Assembly (NCBI RefSeq): GCF_002286815.1
Contig: NZ_MUNM01000067.1
Span: 34,341 to 98,340 of the forward strand
Source of the DNA: Pseudomonas sp. PICF141
Lineage (GTDB): Bacteria; Pseudomonadota; Gammaproteobacteria; Pseudomonadales; Pseudomonadaceae
Reading direction: 5' to 3'
Length of the DNA: 64,000 bases
The translations under genes were made by a program, and so were the position numbers. Positions 15,503-25,005 of this stretch are shown piece by piece (position 1 is the stretch's first letter; each line of letters opens with the position of its first letter). Under the pieces are notes generated by a model that was given only the letters and a program-made list of their open reading frames with translations, was not told the origin of the DNA and ran no database searches.

Positions 15503-16677
15503 GCATTATTCGCTTTGAAGACGTGGACGTGATCTTCTCCAAAGACCCGCGCGCCGCGCTCAAGCTCCTCGACGAGGGCATGACGCGCAATGAGATCCTG
15601 AAAAAGACCGGGCAAATCGTCGGTGTCGAAAAGGCCAGCCTGGACATCGAAAAAGGCGAAATCTGCGTGCTGATGGGCCTGTCTGGCTCAGGTAAATCCA
15701 GCCTGTTGCGCTGCATCAACGGCCTCAACACCGTCAGCCGTGGCAAATTGTTCGTCGAGCATGAAGGCAAGCAGATCGACATTGCCTCCTGCACGCCGGC
15801 GGAACTGAAAATGATGCGTACCAAACGCATCGCGATGGTGTTCCAGAAGTTCGCCCTGATGCCTTGGCTGACGGTGCGCGAGAACATCAGCTTCGGCCTG
15901 GAAATGCAGGGTCGCCCCGAGAAAGAACGTCGCAAACTGGTGGACGAGAAGCTTGAGCTGGTGGGCCTGACCCAGTGGCGCAACAAAAAACCCGATGAGC
16001 TTTCCGGCGGTATGCAACAGCGTGTCGGCCTGGCCCGAGCGCTGGCAATGGATGCCGATATTCTGCTGATGGACGAACCGTTCTCGGCCCTCGACCCGCT
16101 GATTCGCCAAGGCCTGCAAGACGAACTGCTGGAACTGCAACGCAAACTGAGCAAGACCATCGTTTTCGTGAGCCACGACCTCGATGAAGCCCTGAAGCTG
16201 GGCAGCCGTATCGCCATCATGAAAGACGGCCGGATCATCCAGTACAGCAAGCCGGAAGAAATCGTCCTCAACCCTGCGGACGATTACGTGCGTACCTTCG
16301 TCGCCCACACCAATCCGTTGAACGTATTGTGCGGTCGCAGCCTGATGCGCACCCTGGACAACTGCAAACGCATCAACGGTTCGGTGTGCCTGGATCCGGG
16401 CGGCGATTCGTGGCTGGACCTGGCCGAAGGCAACACCATCAAAGGCGCACGCCAGAACGGTTCGAGCCTGGACCTGCAGAACTGGATACCGGGGCAAGCG
16501 GTTGAAGGTCTGGGGCGTCGCCCAACGTTGGTAGATTCCAGCATCGGTATGCGCGATGCGCTGCAGATTCGTTACCAGACTGGTAACAAGCTGGTGCTGC
16601 ACGACAACAACAAGGTTGTCGGGATTCTCGGCGACAGCGAGCTGTACCACGCGCTGCTCGGCAAGAACCTGGGGTAA
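15499..16677 (+). CDS. cbcV: Choline/betaine ABC transporter ATPase CbcV
   Basis: A 392-aa ProV-type ATPase. Walker A is MGLSGSGKSSLLRC, the Q-loop VFQKFALMPWLTV, the signature LSGGMQQRVGLARALA, Walker B ILLMDEPFSALD and the switch His VFVSHDLDEAL. The C-terminal ~120 residues extend beyond the nucleotide-binding domain and should be the regulatory/CBS-like tail of osmolyte-type importers. It starts in an ATGA overlap with cbcW and ends the operon just before a strong terminator. It energises uptake of choline, betaine and carnitine through CbcW. Confidence 0.95.
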   Translation: MSIIRFEDVDVIFSKDPRAALKLLDEGMTRNEILKKTGQIVGVEKASLDIEKGEICVLMGLSGSGKSSLLRCINGLNTVSRGKLFVEHEGKQIDIASCTPAELKMMRTKRIAMVFQKFALMPWLTVRENISFGLEMQGRPEKERRKLVDEKLELVGLTQWRNKKPDELSGGMQQRVGLARALAMDADILLMDEPFSALDPLIRQGLQDELLELQRKLSKTIVFVSHDLDEALKLGSRIAIMKDGRIIQYSKPEEIVLNPADDYVRTFVAHTNPLNVLCGRSLMRTLDNCKRINGSVCLDPGGDSWLDLAEGNTIKGARQNGSSLDLQNWIPGQAVEGLGRRPTLVDSSIGMRDALQIRYQTGNKLVLHDNNKVVGILGDSELYHALLGKNLG

Positions 16678-16691
16678 AAAGCAACAGACAC

Positions 16692-16722
16692 AAAAACGCC
16701 GCGAGAGATCGCGGCGTTTTTG
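16692..16722 (+). terminator. Terminator of the cbcXWV operon
   Basis: AAAACGCCGCGA, loop GAGA, and TCGCGGCGTTTT form a 12-bp stem with a T-tract, 15 bases after the cbcV stop. Confidence 0.92.
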
Positions 16723-16756
16723 TTTGTGCAGATATTTGGTTGTAAACGCGGCCCCC

Positions 16757-16888
16757 TGTGGCGAGGGGGCTTGCCCCCGTTGGGTCACGCAGCGGCCCCA
16801 AAACCAGACACCGAGGTATTCAGAAAGATCGCGCTGGCCGGGTTTACGACTGCTTCGCAGCCGAACGGGGGCAAGCCCCCTCGCCACA
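16757..16888. repeat. REPIN, class B
   Basis: TGTGGCGAGGGGGCTTGCCC and its inverted copy with GCAGCGGCC / GCTTCGCAGCC shoulders lie between the convergent cbcV and betT. Confidence 0.85.
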
Positions 16889-16930
16889 ATGGAGCTGCGG
16901 CGCATTCACTGCACCGCATCTCCTCAAACC

Positions 16931-18937
16931 TCAGCTATAAACCCGGCCAAGCAGTTGCCGATGGCTTTCAAACTGATCGAGCACATCACGGGTGATCTGA
17001 TCCTGAGTGAAGCCCATCAGGTCGTAATCCTGGCTGCCGTTGTGCAGGTACACCTCGGCGCGGTAGTAACGTGCGCGCGGTTCATCGGCGCTTTCAGCAG
17101 ACACGGTGTCACTCGCTGCCGCCAGGTAACCGTCCAGGCTCACTTCGTAGACAAAAGGGTTACCCTCTTCCATCTCGATCCGCACGCCCATGCAGCGCTT
17201 GGCCTTGCCCAGCAACGTCTGCACATCCAGGCCCTGAGCACGCAATTGCACAGCCGCGTCTTCCAGCGCCGGGCTGACGCGCTTGTCCATGAAACGCTGA
17301 ACGATCGACTGGTTCGGTTGCAGGTCCAACTGGGTCAGACGCTCGCTGAAACCACGACGACCACGCGCCGCCAGTTGCGCTTGCTCCTGTTCGATTTGCA
17401 CGTCCTGGCGCATGGCCTTGTGCAAGCCGAACATGAAGAACACCAGCACTACCGAGAACGGCAGCCCCGCCAGCACCACCATGGTTTGCATGGCTTCGAA
17501 GTTACCGGCGAACAACAGACCGATGGTCACCAGGGTAATCACCGCCGACCAGAAAATCCGCAGCCAATGCGGCGCATCTTCGTCAACATTGCCGCCCTTG
17601 CACGAAAGGTTGGCCATCATCACCGCGCCGGAATCCGCCGGGGTCAGGAACAGCACGAAGCCGACAAAAATCGACACGCCGATCACGATCTTCGACGCCG
17701 GGTAATGCTCAAGTAACTGGTAGATCGCCATTGACGGCTGTTCCAGTGCCGTCTTCCCAAGCTCCACCGCCCCATGGTTCATCACCAAGTCCAGGGCCGA
17801 GTTACCGAAGATCGACAGCCATGCCAGGGTGAAACCCAGCGGAATCAGCAACACGCCGGCCACCAGTTCACGCACCGTGCGACCACGGGAAATACGCGCG
17901 ATGAACATGCCTACGAACGGTGCCCAGGAAATCCACCAGGCCCAGTAGAACAGAGTCCACAGGCCCAACCAGCGGTCGGACTTCTCACTGTCGCCTTCAT
18001 ACACATAGAGGTCGAACGTCTTGAGCACCACACCGTTCAGGTAGTCGCCGATGTTCTGCACGAAGCCGTTGAGCAGGTGCAAGGTCGGGCCGAACAGCAG
18101 CACGAAAATCAGCAGACCGCTGAACAGCACGATGTTCAGGTTGGACAGGCGGCGAATACCGTTTTCCACGCCAGACACCGCGGCGATGGTCGCCACGGTG
18201 CTCATCACGATAATCACGATCAGCAGGTTGGTGTTGCTGTGCTCCATGCCGAACAGGTTTTCCAGCCCCGACGACACTTGCAGCGAACCAATCCCCAGGT
18301 TCGTCACCAGCCCCAAGAGGGTCACGAACATGCCGAAGCCGTCCACCGCATGACCGGCCGCGCCTTTGACCCAACGCTCGCCGACCAGCGGATACAGCGC
18401 CGACCGCAACGCCAGCGGCTGGTTATGACGGTAAGCGAAGTACGCCACGGCCAGGCCGACCAGTGCGTAGATTGCCCAGCCATGCAGGCCCCAATGCAGG
18501 AACGTCAATTGCACCGCCTGACGAGCCGCGAGATTGCTGCCGGCCACGCCTTCCGGCGGATTGAAGTAGTGGTCCAGCGGCTCGGATGCACCGAAGTACA
18601 ACAACGAGATGCCGATACCCGACGAGAACAGCATCCCCGCCCAGGCGCCGTAGCTGAAATCCGGGGTATCGTCCTTGCTGCCCAGTTTGAGTTTGCCGTA
18701 GGACGAAAACGCCAGGCCCACCACAAAAACCAGATAAGCGGCGATCACCACCATGTAGTACCAGCCGAAGCTGCGGGACAACCAAGCCTGGGCAATGCCG
18801 AGCATTCTGCCGGCCTCTTGCGGGGCGATGATCAGAATGGCGGTCAACAGCAGAATCAACACGGTAGAGGTGTAAAACACCCAACCGTTGACCGTCACCT
18901 TCTCGGGTGGGGTCTTTATTAGAGAGGCAGAACTCAT
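16931..18937 (-). CDS. betT: High-affinity choline transporter BetT (BCCT family)
   Basis: A 668-aa transporter starting MSSASLIKTPPEKVTVNGWV. Twelve membrane spans are visible in the first ~510 residues, beginning VFYTSTVLILLLTAILII, with BCCT signatures GMLFSSGIGISLLYFGASEP and LFYWAWWISWAPFVGMFIARISRGRT. The last ~150 residues form the cytoplasmic BetT-type tail (VEVSLDGYL-like FVYEVSLDGYLAA, RYYRAEVYLHNGSQDYDLMG) known to set osmotic response. It imports choline for BetB/BetA. It is transcribed divergently from betI with a BetI operator between them. Confidence 0.94.
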   Translation of the reverse strand: MSSASLIKTPPEKVTVNGWVFYTSTVLILLLTAILIIAPQEAGRMLGIAQAWLSRSFGWYYMVVIAAYLVFVVGLAFSSYGKLKLGSKDDTPDFSYGAWAGMLFSSGIGISLLYFGASEPLDHYFNPPEGVAGSNLAARQAVQLTFLHWGLHGWAIYALVGLAVAYFAYRHNQPLALRSALYPLVGERWVKGAAGHAVDGFGMFVTLLGLVTNLGIGSLQVSSGLENLFGMEHSNTNLLIVIIVMSTVATIAAVSGVENGIRRLSNLNIVLFSGLLIFVLLFGPTLHLLNGFVQNIGDYLNGVVLKTFDLYVYEGDSEKSDRWLGLWTLFYWAWWISWAPFVGMFIARISRGRTVRELVAGVLLIPLGFTLAWLSIFGNSALDLVMNHGAVELGKTALEQPSMAIYQLLEHYPASKIVIGVSIFVGFVLFLTPADSGAVMMANLSCKGGNVDEDAPHWLRIFWSAVITLVTIGLLFAGNFEAMQTMVVLAGLPFSVVLVFFMFGLHKAMRQDVQIEQEQAQLAARGRRGFSERLTQLDLQPNQSIVQRFMDKRVSPALEDAAVQLRAQGLDVQTLLGKAKRCMGVRIEMEEGNPFVYEVSLDGYLAAASDTVSAESADEPRARYYRAEVYLHNGSQDYDLMGFTQDQITRDVLDQFESHRQLLGRVYS

Positions 18938-19170
18938 GGCACAGATGCTCCAGGCAGTGCGAGAGAAGGACACAAGGCAACGCGTTACCCGACCAATCGG
19001 TTAGTTGGCAGCCGACCGGCGGGTGATATAAAGACACCCCGAAAAAAGCCCGAAACCCTTGGAACGCCTGCGCGTGTGGGTTTCGAGCATTTTTGGATGT
19101 CGTTTTTCCGCCAACTACGCGTAGGAAAAACCTGTAGGTAGCGACGATTTGTCGCAGATCTTATTCTTTG

Positions 19171-19203
19171 TTGATTGAACGTTCAATCAAAACAAAATAG
19201 ACT
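19171..19203 (+). promoter_or_regulatory. BetI operator and bet promoter
   Basis: TTGATTGAAC / GTTCAATCAA (19171-19190) is a perfect 20-bp palindrome and matches the type of site bound by BetI in enterics. A promoter overlaps it: TTGAAC at 19175-19180, a 17-bp spacer, then TAGACT at 19198-19203. The remainder of the 323-base betT-betI spacer shows no gene. Repression would be relieved by choline. Confidence 0.85.
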
Positions 19204-19260
19204 GGCCCACAGCCCGGTAGCCGTTTTTCGTCTACGGGAAGGCCTAAGGAGATGTGCAAG

Positions 19261-19854
19261 ATGCCCAAGGTCGGTATGCAACCCATCCGCCGCCAGCAAT
19301 TGATCGAAGCCACGTTACAGGCGGTCGATCAGGTCGGCATGGGGGACGCCAGCATTGCGCTGATCGCCCGTTTGGCCGGTGTCTCGAATGGCATCATCAG
19401 TCACTACTTTCAGGACAAGAACGGCCTGATCGCCGCCACGGCGCAGTATCTGATGAGCGTCCTCAGCGAGAACGTCACCGCGCGCCGTCAGGCGCTGGAG
19501 GACAACAGCCCACGGGCGCACCTCCAAGTGATCATCGAAGGCAACTTCGACGCCAGCCAGGTCAGTGGGCCGGCAATGAAAACCTGGCTGGCCTTCTGGG
19601 CCACCAGCATGCACCACCCGTCATTGCACAGGTTGCAGCGGATCAACGATCACCGTCTGTATTCAAACCTGTGCTGCCAGTTCCGCCGTGTATTGCCGCT
19701 CGATGATGCGCGCAGTGCAGCTCGAGGTCTGGCAGCTCTCATCGACGGTTTGTGGTTGCGCGGCGCGTTGTCGGGAGATGCTTTCGACACCGGGCAGGCG
19801 CACCAGATCGCTTACGAATACATGGATTTCCAACTGGCCAAGCAGGTGAGTTAG
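19261..19854 (+). CDS. betI: Choline-responsive TetR-family repressor BetI
   Basis: A 197-aa regulator starting MPKVGMQPIRRQQLIEATLQ; a GTG-proximal ATG at 19252 is an alternative start. The N-terminal TetR helix-turn-helix is ASIALIARLAGVSNGIISHYFQDKNGL. The C-terminal ligand domain contains AMKTWLAFWATSMHHPSLHRLQ, conserved in BetI. It represses betIBA and probably betT until choline is present, through the palindrome 70 bases upstream. GGAGATGTGCAAG precedes the ATG. It is the first gene of betI-betB-betA. Confidence 0.95.
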   Translation: MPKVGMQPIRRQQLIEATLQAVDQVGMGDASIALIARLAGVSNGIISHYFQDKNGLIAATAQYLMSVLSENVTARRQALEDNSPRAHLQVIIEGNFDASQVSGPAMKTWLAFWATSMHHPSLHRLQRINDHRLYSNLCCQFRRVLPLDDARSAARGLAALIDGLWLRGALSGDAFDTGQAHQIAYEYMDFQLAKQVS

Positions 19855-19960
19855 AGCACACAGAACCGCTCAGCACCTGAACCGCTACCGACCGCGACGC
19901 CACTGCTACACGGCTCGCCCGGTGGTCAACGCCAACCACTTATGCACTTGCGAGGACTTT

Positions 19961-21433
19961 ATGGCCCGTTTCGAACTGCAAAAACTCTACATCGATGGCG
20001 GCTACAGTGACGCCAGCAGCGACGCCACCTTCGAAGCCATTAACCCGGCTAACGGTGAAGTCCTCGCAACCGTACAGCGTGCAACCCAGTCAGACGTTGA
20101 GCGCGCTGTGGTCAGCGCCGAAAAGGGTCAGAAAATCTGGGCTGCGATGACCGCCATGGAGCGTTCGCGCATCCTGCGTCGTGCCGTCGACATCCTGCGC
20201 GAGCGCAACGATGAACTGGCCGCCCTGGAAACCCTGGACACCGGCAAGGCCTACTCTGAAACACGTTACGTCGACATCGTCACCGGCGCTGACGTGCTGG
20301 AGTACTACGCAGGTCTGGTACCCGCCATCGAAGGCGAGCAGATTCCGCTGCGCACCACCTCTTTCGTCTACACCCGTCGCGAGCCACTGGGCGTCGTGGC
20401 CGGCATCGGCGCATGGAACTACCCGATCCAGATCGCTTTGTGGAAATCCGCACCAGCCCTGGCGGCCGGTAACGCGATGATCTTCAAGCCAAGCGAAGTC
20501 ACTTCCCTGACCACCCTGAAACTGGCCGAGATCTATACCGAAGCTGGCCTGCCAGCCGGCGTGTTCAACGTATTGACCGGCAGCGGCCGTGAAGTCGGCA
20601 CCTGGCTGACCGAACACCCACGCATCGAAAAAATCTCCTTCACCGGCGGCACCGACACCGGCAAGAAGGTCATGGCCAGCGCTTCCGCTTCGTCGCTCAA
20701 AGACGTGACCATGGAACTGGGTGGCAAATCCCCGCTGATCATCTTCGACGACGCCGACCTCGATCGCGCCGCCGACACCGCGATGATGGCCAACTTCTAC
20801 AGCTCCGGTCAGGTCTGCACCAACGGCACTCGCGTGTTCGTGCCGAGCCACCTGAAAGCCGCGTTCGAAGCCAAGATCGTTGAGCGCGTTGCGCGCATTC
20901 GCGTCGGCAACCCGGAAGACGAGAGCACCAACTTCGGTCCGCTGGTCAGCTTCGCCCACATGGAAAGCGTGCTGGGCTACATCGCCAAAGGTAAGGAAGA
21001 AGGCGCCCGGGTGTTGTGCGGCGGCAGCCGTCTGACCGACGGCGAATTCGCCAAAGGCGCGTTCGTGGCTCCGACCGTGTTCACCGATTGCACCGACGAG
21101 ATGACCATCGTTCGCGAAGAAATCTTCGGCCCGGTGATGAGCATCCTGACCTACGAAACCGAAGAAGAAGTGATCCGTCGCGCCAACGACACCGAGTTCG
21201 GCCTGGCCGCTGGCGTCGTCACCAAAGACTTGAACCGCGCTCACCGTGTGATCCATCAACTGGAAGCCGGTATCTGCTGGATCAACGCCTGGGGCGAGTC
21301 CGACGCCAAGATGCCGGTCGGCGGCTACAAGCAGTCGGGCGTGGGCCGTGAGAACGGGATCAGCTCTCTCAATAACTTCACGCGCATCAAGTCCGTGCAA
21401 GTCGAACTGGGTGAGTACGTTTCGGTATTTTGA
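19961..21433 (+). CDS. betB: Betaine aldehyde dehydrogenase BetB
   Basis: A 490-aa NAD(P)-dependent aldehyde dehydrogenase starting MARFELQKLYIDGGYSDASS. It has IGAWNYPIQIALWKSAPALA, FTGGTDTGKKVM, the catalytic Glu in VTMELGGKSPLI and the catalytic Cys in SSGQVCTNGTRVFVPSH, followed by EEIFGPVMSI. It oxidises betaine aldehyde to glycine betaine, the second step after BetA. The chosen ATG agrees with the family N-terminus. It lies 106 bases after betI and is followed by a repeat-containing spacer before betA. Confidence 0.96.
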   Translation: MARFELQKLYIDGGYSDASSDATFEAINPANGEVLATVQRATQSDVERAVVSAEKGQKIWAAMTAMERSRILRRAVDILRERNDELAALETLDTGKAYSETRYVDIVTGADVLEYYAGLVPAIEGEQIPLRTTSFVYTRREPLGVVAGIGAWNYPIQIALWKSAPALAAGNAMIFKPSEVTSLTTLKLAEIYTEAGLPAGVFNVLTGSGREVGTWLTEHPRIEKISFTGGTDTGKKVMASASASSLKDVTMELGGKSPLIIFDDADLDRAADTAMMANFYSSGQVCTNGTRVFVPSHLKAAFEAKIVERVARIRVGNPEDESTNFGPLVSFAHMESVLGYIAKGKEEGARVLCGGSRLTDGEFAKGAFVAPTVFTDCTDEMTIVREEIFGPVMSILTYETEEEVIRRANDTEFGLAAGVVTKDLNRAHRVIHQLEAGICWINAWGESDAKMPVGGYKQSGVGRENGISSLNNFTRIKSVQVELGEYVSVF

Positions 21434-21444
21434 TTAGCTGATCC

Positions 21445-21563
21445 AGCTACAAGCGGCAAGCTTCAAGCTGCAAGTAAAAGCAGTTTGCGTTTGCCGCACC
21501 ACCCGATTTCAGAGACACCGCTCGCTGCTTTTCCTTGCAGCTTGAAGCTTGTGGCTTGCAGCT
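21445..21563. repeat. Class F inverted repeat (AGCTTGAAGCTTGCAGCTTG-like)
   Basis: AGCTACAAGCGGCAAGCTTC with AAGCTGCAAG on the left faces CTTGCAGCTTGAAGCTTGTG with GCTTGCAGCT on the right, filling the betB-betA spacer. Relatives flank ahcY and metF at 58032 and 59711. Confidence 0.75.
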
Positions 21564-21578
21564 CCCCCAGGAGAACAC

Positions 21579-23282
21579 ATGACTACAGAATACGACTACA
21601 TCATCATAGGGGCCGGTTCCGCAGGTAACACACTTGCCACCCGTCTGACTGAAGACGAAGGCGTCACCGTCCTGCTGCTCGAAGCGGGCGGCCCGGATTA
21701 CCGTCTGGATTTCCGCACGCAAATGCCAGCCGCCCTGGCGTTCCCGCTGCAAGGTCGTCGCTACAACTGGGCTTATGAAACCGATCCAGAGCCACACATG
21801 GACGGTCGCCGGATGGAATGCGGTCGCGGCAAGGGCCTGGGCGGTTCTTCGCTGATCAACGGCATGTGCTACATCCGCGGCAACGCGATGGACTACGACA
21901 ACTGGTCGAAGCTGCCCGGCCTGGAAGACTGGACCTACCTCGACTGCCTGCCGTATTTCCGCAAGGCGGAAACCCGCGACATCGGCCCGAACGACTACCA
22001 CGGTGGCGACGGTCCGGTCAGCGTGACCACGCCAAAAGCCGGCAACAACCCGCTGTTCGCCGCGATGGTTGAAGCAGGCGTGCAAGCCGGTTATCCGCGC
22101 ACCGAAGACTTGAACGGCTACCAGCAAGAAGGTTTCGGCCCGATGGATCGCACCGTGACGCCGAACGGTCGTCGCTCTAGTACCGCGCGCGGTTACCTGG
22201 ACATCGCCAAGAAGCGTTCGACCCTGACCATCGTCACCCACGCCCTGACCGACAAGATTCTGTTCGAAGGCAAGCGTGCGGTCGGCGTGCGTTACCTGAT
22301 CGGCGCCGCTGAAGAGCGCATTGAAGCCCGCGCCCGCAAGGAAGTGCTGCTGTGCTCCGGCGCCATCGCTTCGCCGCAGATTCTGCAACGCTCCGGCGTC
22401 GGCCCGGCCGAACTGCTGAAGAAACTCGACATCCCGGTGGTCCATGACCTGCCAGGCGTCGGTGAAAACCTGCAGGATCACCTTGAGCTGTACCTGCAAT
22501 ACGCCTGCACCCAACCGGTCTCGCTGTACCCCTCGCTGCTGCTGCACAACCAGCCGGCCATCGGTGCCGAGTGGCTGTTCAACGGCACCGGCATCGGCGC
22601 CAGCAACCAGTTCGAAGCCGGCGGCTTCATCCGCACCCGTCCGGAATTCGAGTGGCCGAACATTCAGTACCACTTCCTGCCGGTGGCGATTAACTACAAC
22701 GGCAGCAACGGTGTGAAAGAGCACGGTTTCCAGGCGCACATGGGCTCCATGCGTTCGCCAAGCCGTGGTCGCATCCAGGCCAAGTCCAAGGATCCGCGCG
22801 AGTACCCGAGCATCCTGTTCAACTACATGGCCACCGAGCAGGACTGGCAGGAATTTCGCGATGGCATCCGCCTGACCCGCGAGATCATGCAGCAACCAGC
22901 GCTGGACGCCTTCCGTGGCCGCGAAATCAGCCCGGGCATCGAGGTGCAAACCGACGAGCAGCTGGACAAGTTCATTCGCGAACACGCCGAAACCGCGTTC
23001 CACCCGTCCTGCTCCTGCAAGATGGGCACCGACGAGATGGCCGTGGTCGATGGCGAAGGTCGTGTGCATGGCATGCAGGCCCTGCGCGTGGTCGATGCCT
23101 CGATCATGCCGATCATCACCACCGGCAACCTGAACGCGCCAACGATCATGATGGCCGAGAAAATCGCCGACAAGATCCGCGGTCGCAAGCCATTGCCGCG
23201 CAGCAAGGCTGCTTACTACGTGGCCGGTGATGCACCGGTGCGTGGCAAACCGTTGCGGGATGTGAGCCCTACCGCGCAGTAA
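21579..23282 (+). CDS. betA: Choline dehydrogenase BetA
   Basis: A 567-aa GMC-family flavoprotein starting MTTEYDYIIIGAGSAGNTLA. The FAD-binding GxGxxG is GAGSAG, GMC signature 1 lies in GRGKGLGGSSLINGMCYIRGN, signature 2 in GAIASPQILQRSGVGP, and the active-site region reads AETAFHPSCSCKMGTD with NAPTIMMAEKIAD. It oxidises choline to betaine aldehyde, feeding BetB. CAGGAGAAC precedes the ATG. The electron acceptor is probably the membrane quinone pool. It is the last gene of betIBA. Confidence 0.96.
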   Translation: MTTEYDYIIIGAGSAGNTLATRLTEDEGVTVLLLEAGGPDYRLDFRTQMPAALAFPLQGRRYNWAYETDPEPHMDGRRMECGRGKGLGGSSLINGMCYIRGNAMDYDNWSKLPGLEDWTYLDCLPYFRKAETRDIGPNDYHGGDGPVSVTTPKAGNNPLFAAMVEAGVQAGYPRTEDLNGYQQEGFGPMDRTVTPNGRRSSTARGYLDIAKKRSTLTIVTHALTDKILFEGKRAVGVRYLIGAAEERIEARARKEVLLCSGAIASPQILQRSGVGPAELLKKLDIPVVHDLPGVGENLQDHLELYLQYACTQPVSLYPSLLLHNQPAIGAEWLFNGTGIGASNQFEAGGFIRTRPEFEWPNIQYHFLPVAINYNGSNGVKEHGFQAHMGSMRSPSRGRIQAKSKDPREYPSILFNYMATEQDWQEFRDGIRLTREIMQQPALDAFRGREISPGIEVQTDEQLDKFIREHAETAFHPSCSCKMGTDEMAVVDGEGRVHGMQALRVVDASIMPIITTGNLNAPTIMMAEKIADKIRGRKPLPRSKAAYYVAGDAPVRGKPLRDVSPTAQ

Positions 23283-23303
23283 TCGCTGCACCGTGGTGCA
23301 GCC

Positions 23304-23394
23304 ATCGCGAGCAGGCTCGCTCCCACAAGTTTTCGGGTTGGATTGCAAATGTGTGATCTACCTGGATCCCTGTGGGAGCGGGCTTGCCCGCGAT
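23304..23394. repeat. REP doublet, class A
   Basis: TCGCGAGCAGGCTCGCTCCC and TGTGGGAGCGGGCTTGCCCG are inverted about a 40-base spacer downstream of betA. The remaining spacer to 23562 shows no gene. Confidence 0.8.
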
Positions 23395-23562
23395 GAGGCC
23401 TGACCAGACAACACGTCTCGACCTGACACATCCTTGCAATCCCTCCCCACACCGCAACGCCCTTGATCCTACCCCCCACCCAGGCCTAATCTAGCGCCAC
23501 GCAAACGTTTCATCCCCTCGCAATACCGATGCATCGCAACTCCATGCCAAGGAGGTCCCCGA

Positions 23563-25005
23563 ATGTTCGATTTCCACCCCCAGCTCAAGCAGCGTTTTGC
23601 TGCCTTGCGCACGGGCGCTGAATTCTTTTCGCTACGTTATGTGCGCGAGTCCGGCCAGTACCTGTCGGTGCGCAAGAACGTCGCCGAACCGCCAAGCCTG
23701 AGCCGTGATGAAGGCGCGATGCTGACCGTTCGGGTCAACGGCATCGAAGCCTATGCCGCGACCAACGACCTGAGCCAATCTGGCCTGCAAGCCGCGCTGG
23801 ATAAAGCCGAGCAACAAGCCCGTCGACTCAAGCCTCATGCCCTGCTCGACCTGCGCGAGCAAGCCGTCTCCAGCGACCGCGCCGACTATTTCTCGCCCAA
23901 CTTCGACCAGCCCTTTCCGTCCCTGAGCGATTGCTACCAACTGCTCGGCGCCGAATCTGCCGCTGTGCCCAAAGACGAGCGACTGGTCAACTGGCAGGCG
24001 AGCATCGGCATCACCCACGTCGAACAAATCTACCTCAACAGCGCCGGTGCCGAGTTGCGTCAGGCCCAGCGTTTCGTCTACCCCAGCCTGGACGTCACCG
24101 CCTACGACGGCAGCGACAGCCAGACCCGTAGCCTTGGCCGCGAGAACTTCGGCCAGCAGGGCGGCTTTGATGTGATCAGCCGTTGCGGCCTGATCGGTGC
24201 CGGCCCGAAAGTCGCCGATCAGGCGCTGCAATTGCTGCTGGCGCCGAACACCCCGCAAGGCCCGCGCGATTTGTTGCTGATGCCCGATCAAATGATGCTG
24301 CAGATCCATGAATCCATCGGTCACCCGCTGGAACTGGACCGCATCCTGGGCGACGAACGCAATTACGCCGGCACCAGTTTCGTCAAGGCAGAAGACTTCG
24401 GCAGCCTGCAATACGGCTCCGAACTGCTCAACGTGACGTTCGACCCGGACATCCCCGAGCAACTCGCCAGCTACGGCCATGACGACGACGGCAGCGCCGC
24501 CAGCAAGCAATTTCTGATTAAAGAAGGTTTGCTGCTGCGGCCATTGGGCGGTGCGCTGTCGCAATTTCGTGCCGGCATGGATGGCGTTGCCAACAGCCGC
24601 GCCTGCGGCTGGAACCGTCCGCCGATCGACCGCATGGCCAACCTCAACATCGAGCCCGGCGATCAACCGCTGGAACAGCTGATCGGCAACATCGAGCACG
24701 GCATTTTGATGAGCACCAACCGGTCGTGGTCCATCGATGATGCGCGCAACAAATTCCAGTTCGGCTGCGAATGGGGCCAGTTGATCGAAAACGGCGAGCT
24801 CAAGGGTGTGGTGAAAAACCCGAACTACCGGGCGATTTCCGCCCAATTCTGGAAAAGCCTCAGCGCCGTCGGCGATGCCGACACCGTCAAAGTGTTGGGC
24901 ACGCCGAACTGCGGCAAAGGCGAACCGAACCAGGTGATCCGCGTCGGCCATGCGTCGCCGGCCTGTGTGTTCAGCAAAGTTGATGTGTTTGGGGGAGATG
25001 CCTGA
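23563..25005 (+). CDS. TldD-type metallopeptidase (paralogue of the TldD/TldE pair)
   Basis: A 480-aa protein of the TldD/PmbA family carrying the zinc motif HESIGH (His249, Glu250, His254) and a C-terminal ligand Cys450 in TPNCGKGEPNQ, so it should be the catalytic TldD-like partner. AAGGAGGT sits upstream of the ATG. The stop overlaps the start of the next gene, which encodes a TldE-like protein without HExxxH; such pairs form heterodimeric proteases. Canonical TldD/E process leader peptides such as microcins and degrade CcdA. Sequence around the motif (LELDRILGDERNYAGTSFV) differs from canonical TldD, so this is likely an additional pair of unknown substrate. Confidence 0.88.
   Translation: MFDFHPQLKQRFAALRTGAEFFSLRYVRESGQYLSVRKNVAEPPSLSRDEGAMLTVRVNGIEAYAATNDLSQSGLQAALDKAEQQARRLKPHALLDLREQAVSSDRADYFSPNFDQPFPSLSDCYQLLGAESAAVPKDERLVNWQASIGITHVEQIYLNSAGAELRQAQRFVYPSLDVTAYDGSDSQTRSLGRENFGQQGGFDVISRCGLIGAGPKVADQALQLLLAPNTPQGPRDLLLMPDQMMLQIHESIGHPLELDRILGDERNYAGTSFVKAEDFGSLQYGSELLNVTFDPDIPEQLASYGHDDDGSAASKQFLIKEGLLLRPLGGALSQFRAGMDGVANSRACGWNRPPIDRMANLNIEPGDQPLEQLIGNIEHGILMSTNRSWSIDDARNKFQFGCEWGQLIENGELKGVVKNPNYRAISAQFWKSLSAVGDADTVKVLGTPNCGKGEPNQVIRVGHASPACVFSKVDVFGGDA

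Noticed and set aside
21447..23348. 633-aa minus-strand open frame opposite betA
   Set aside because: Antisense shadow; betA has complete GMC signatures and a ribosome binding site.
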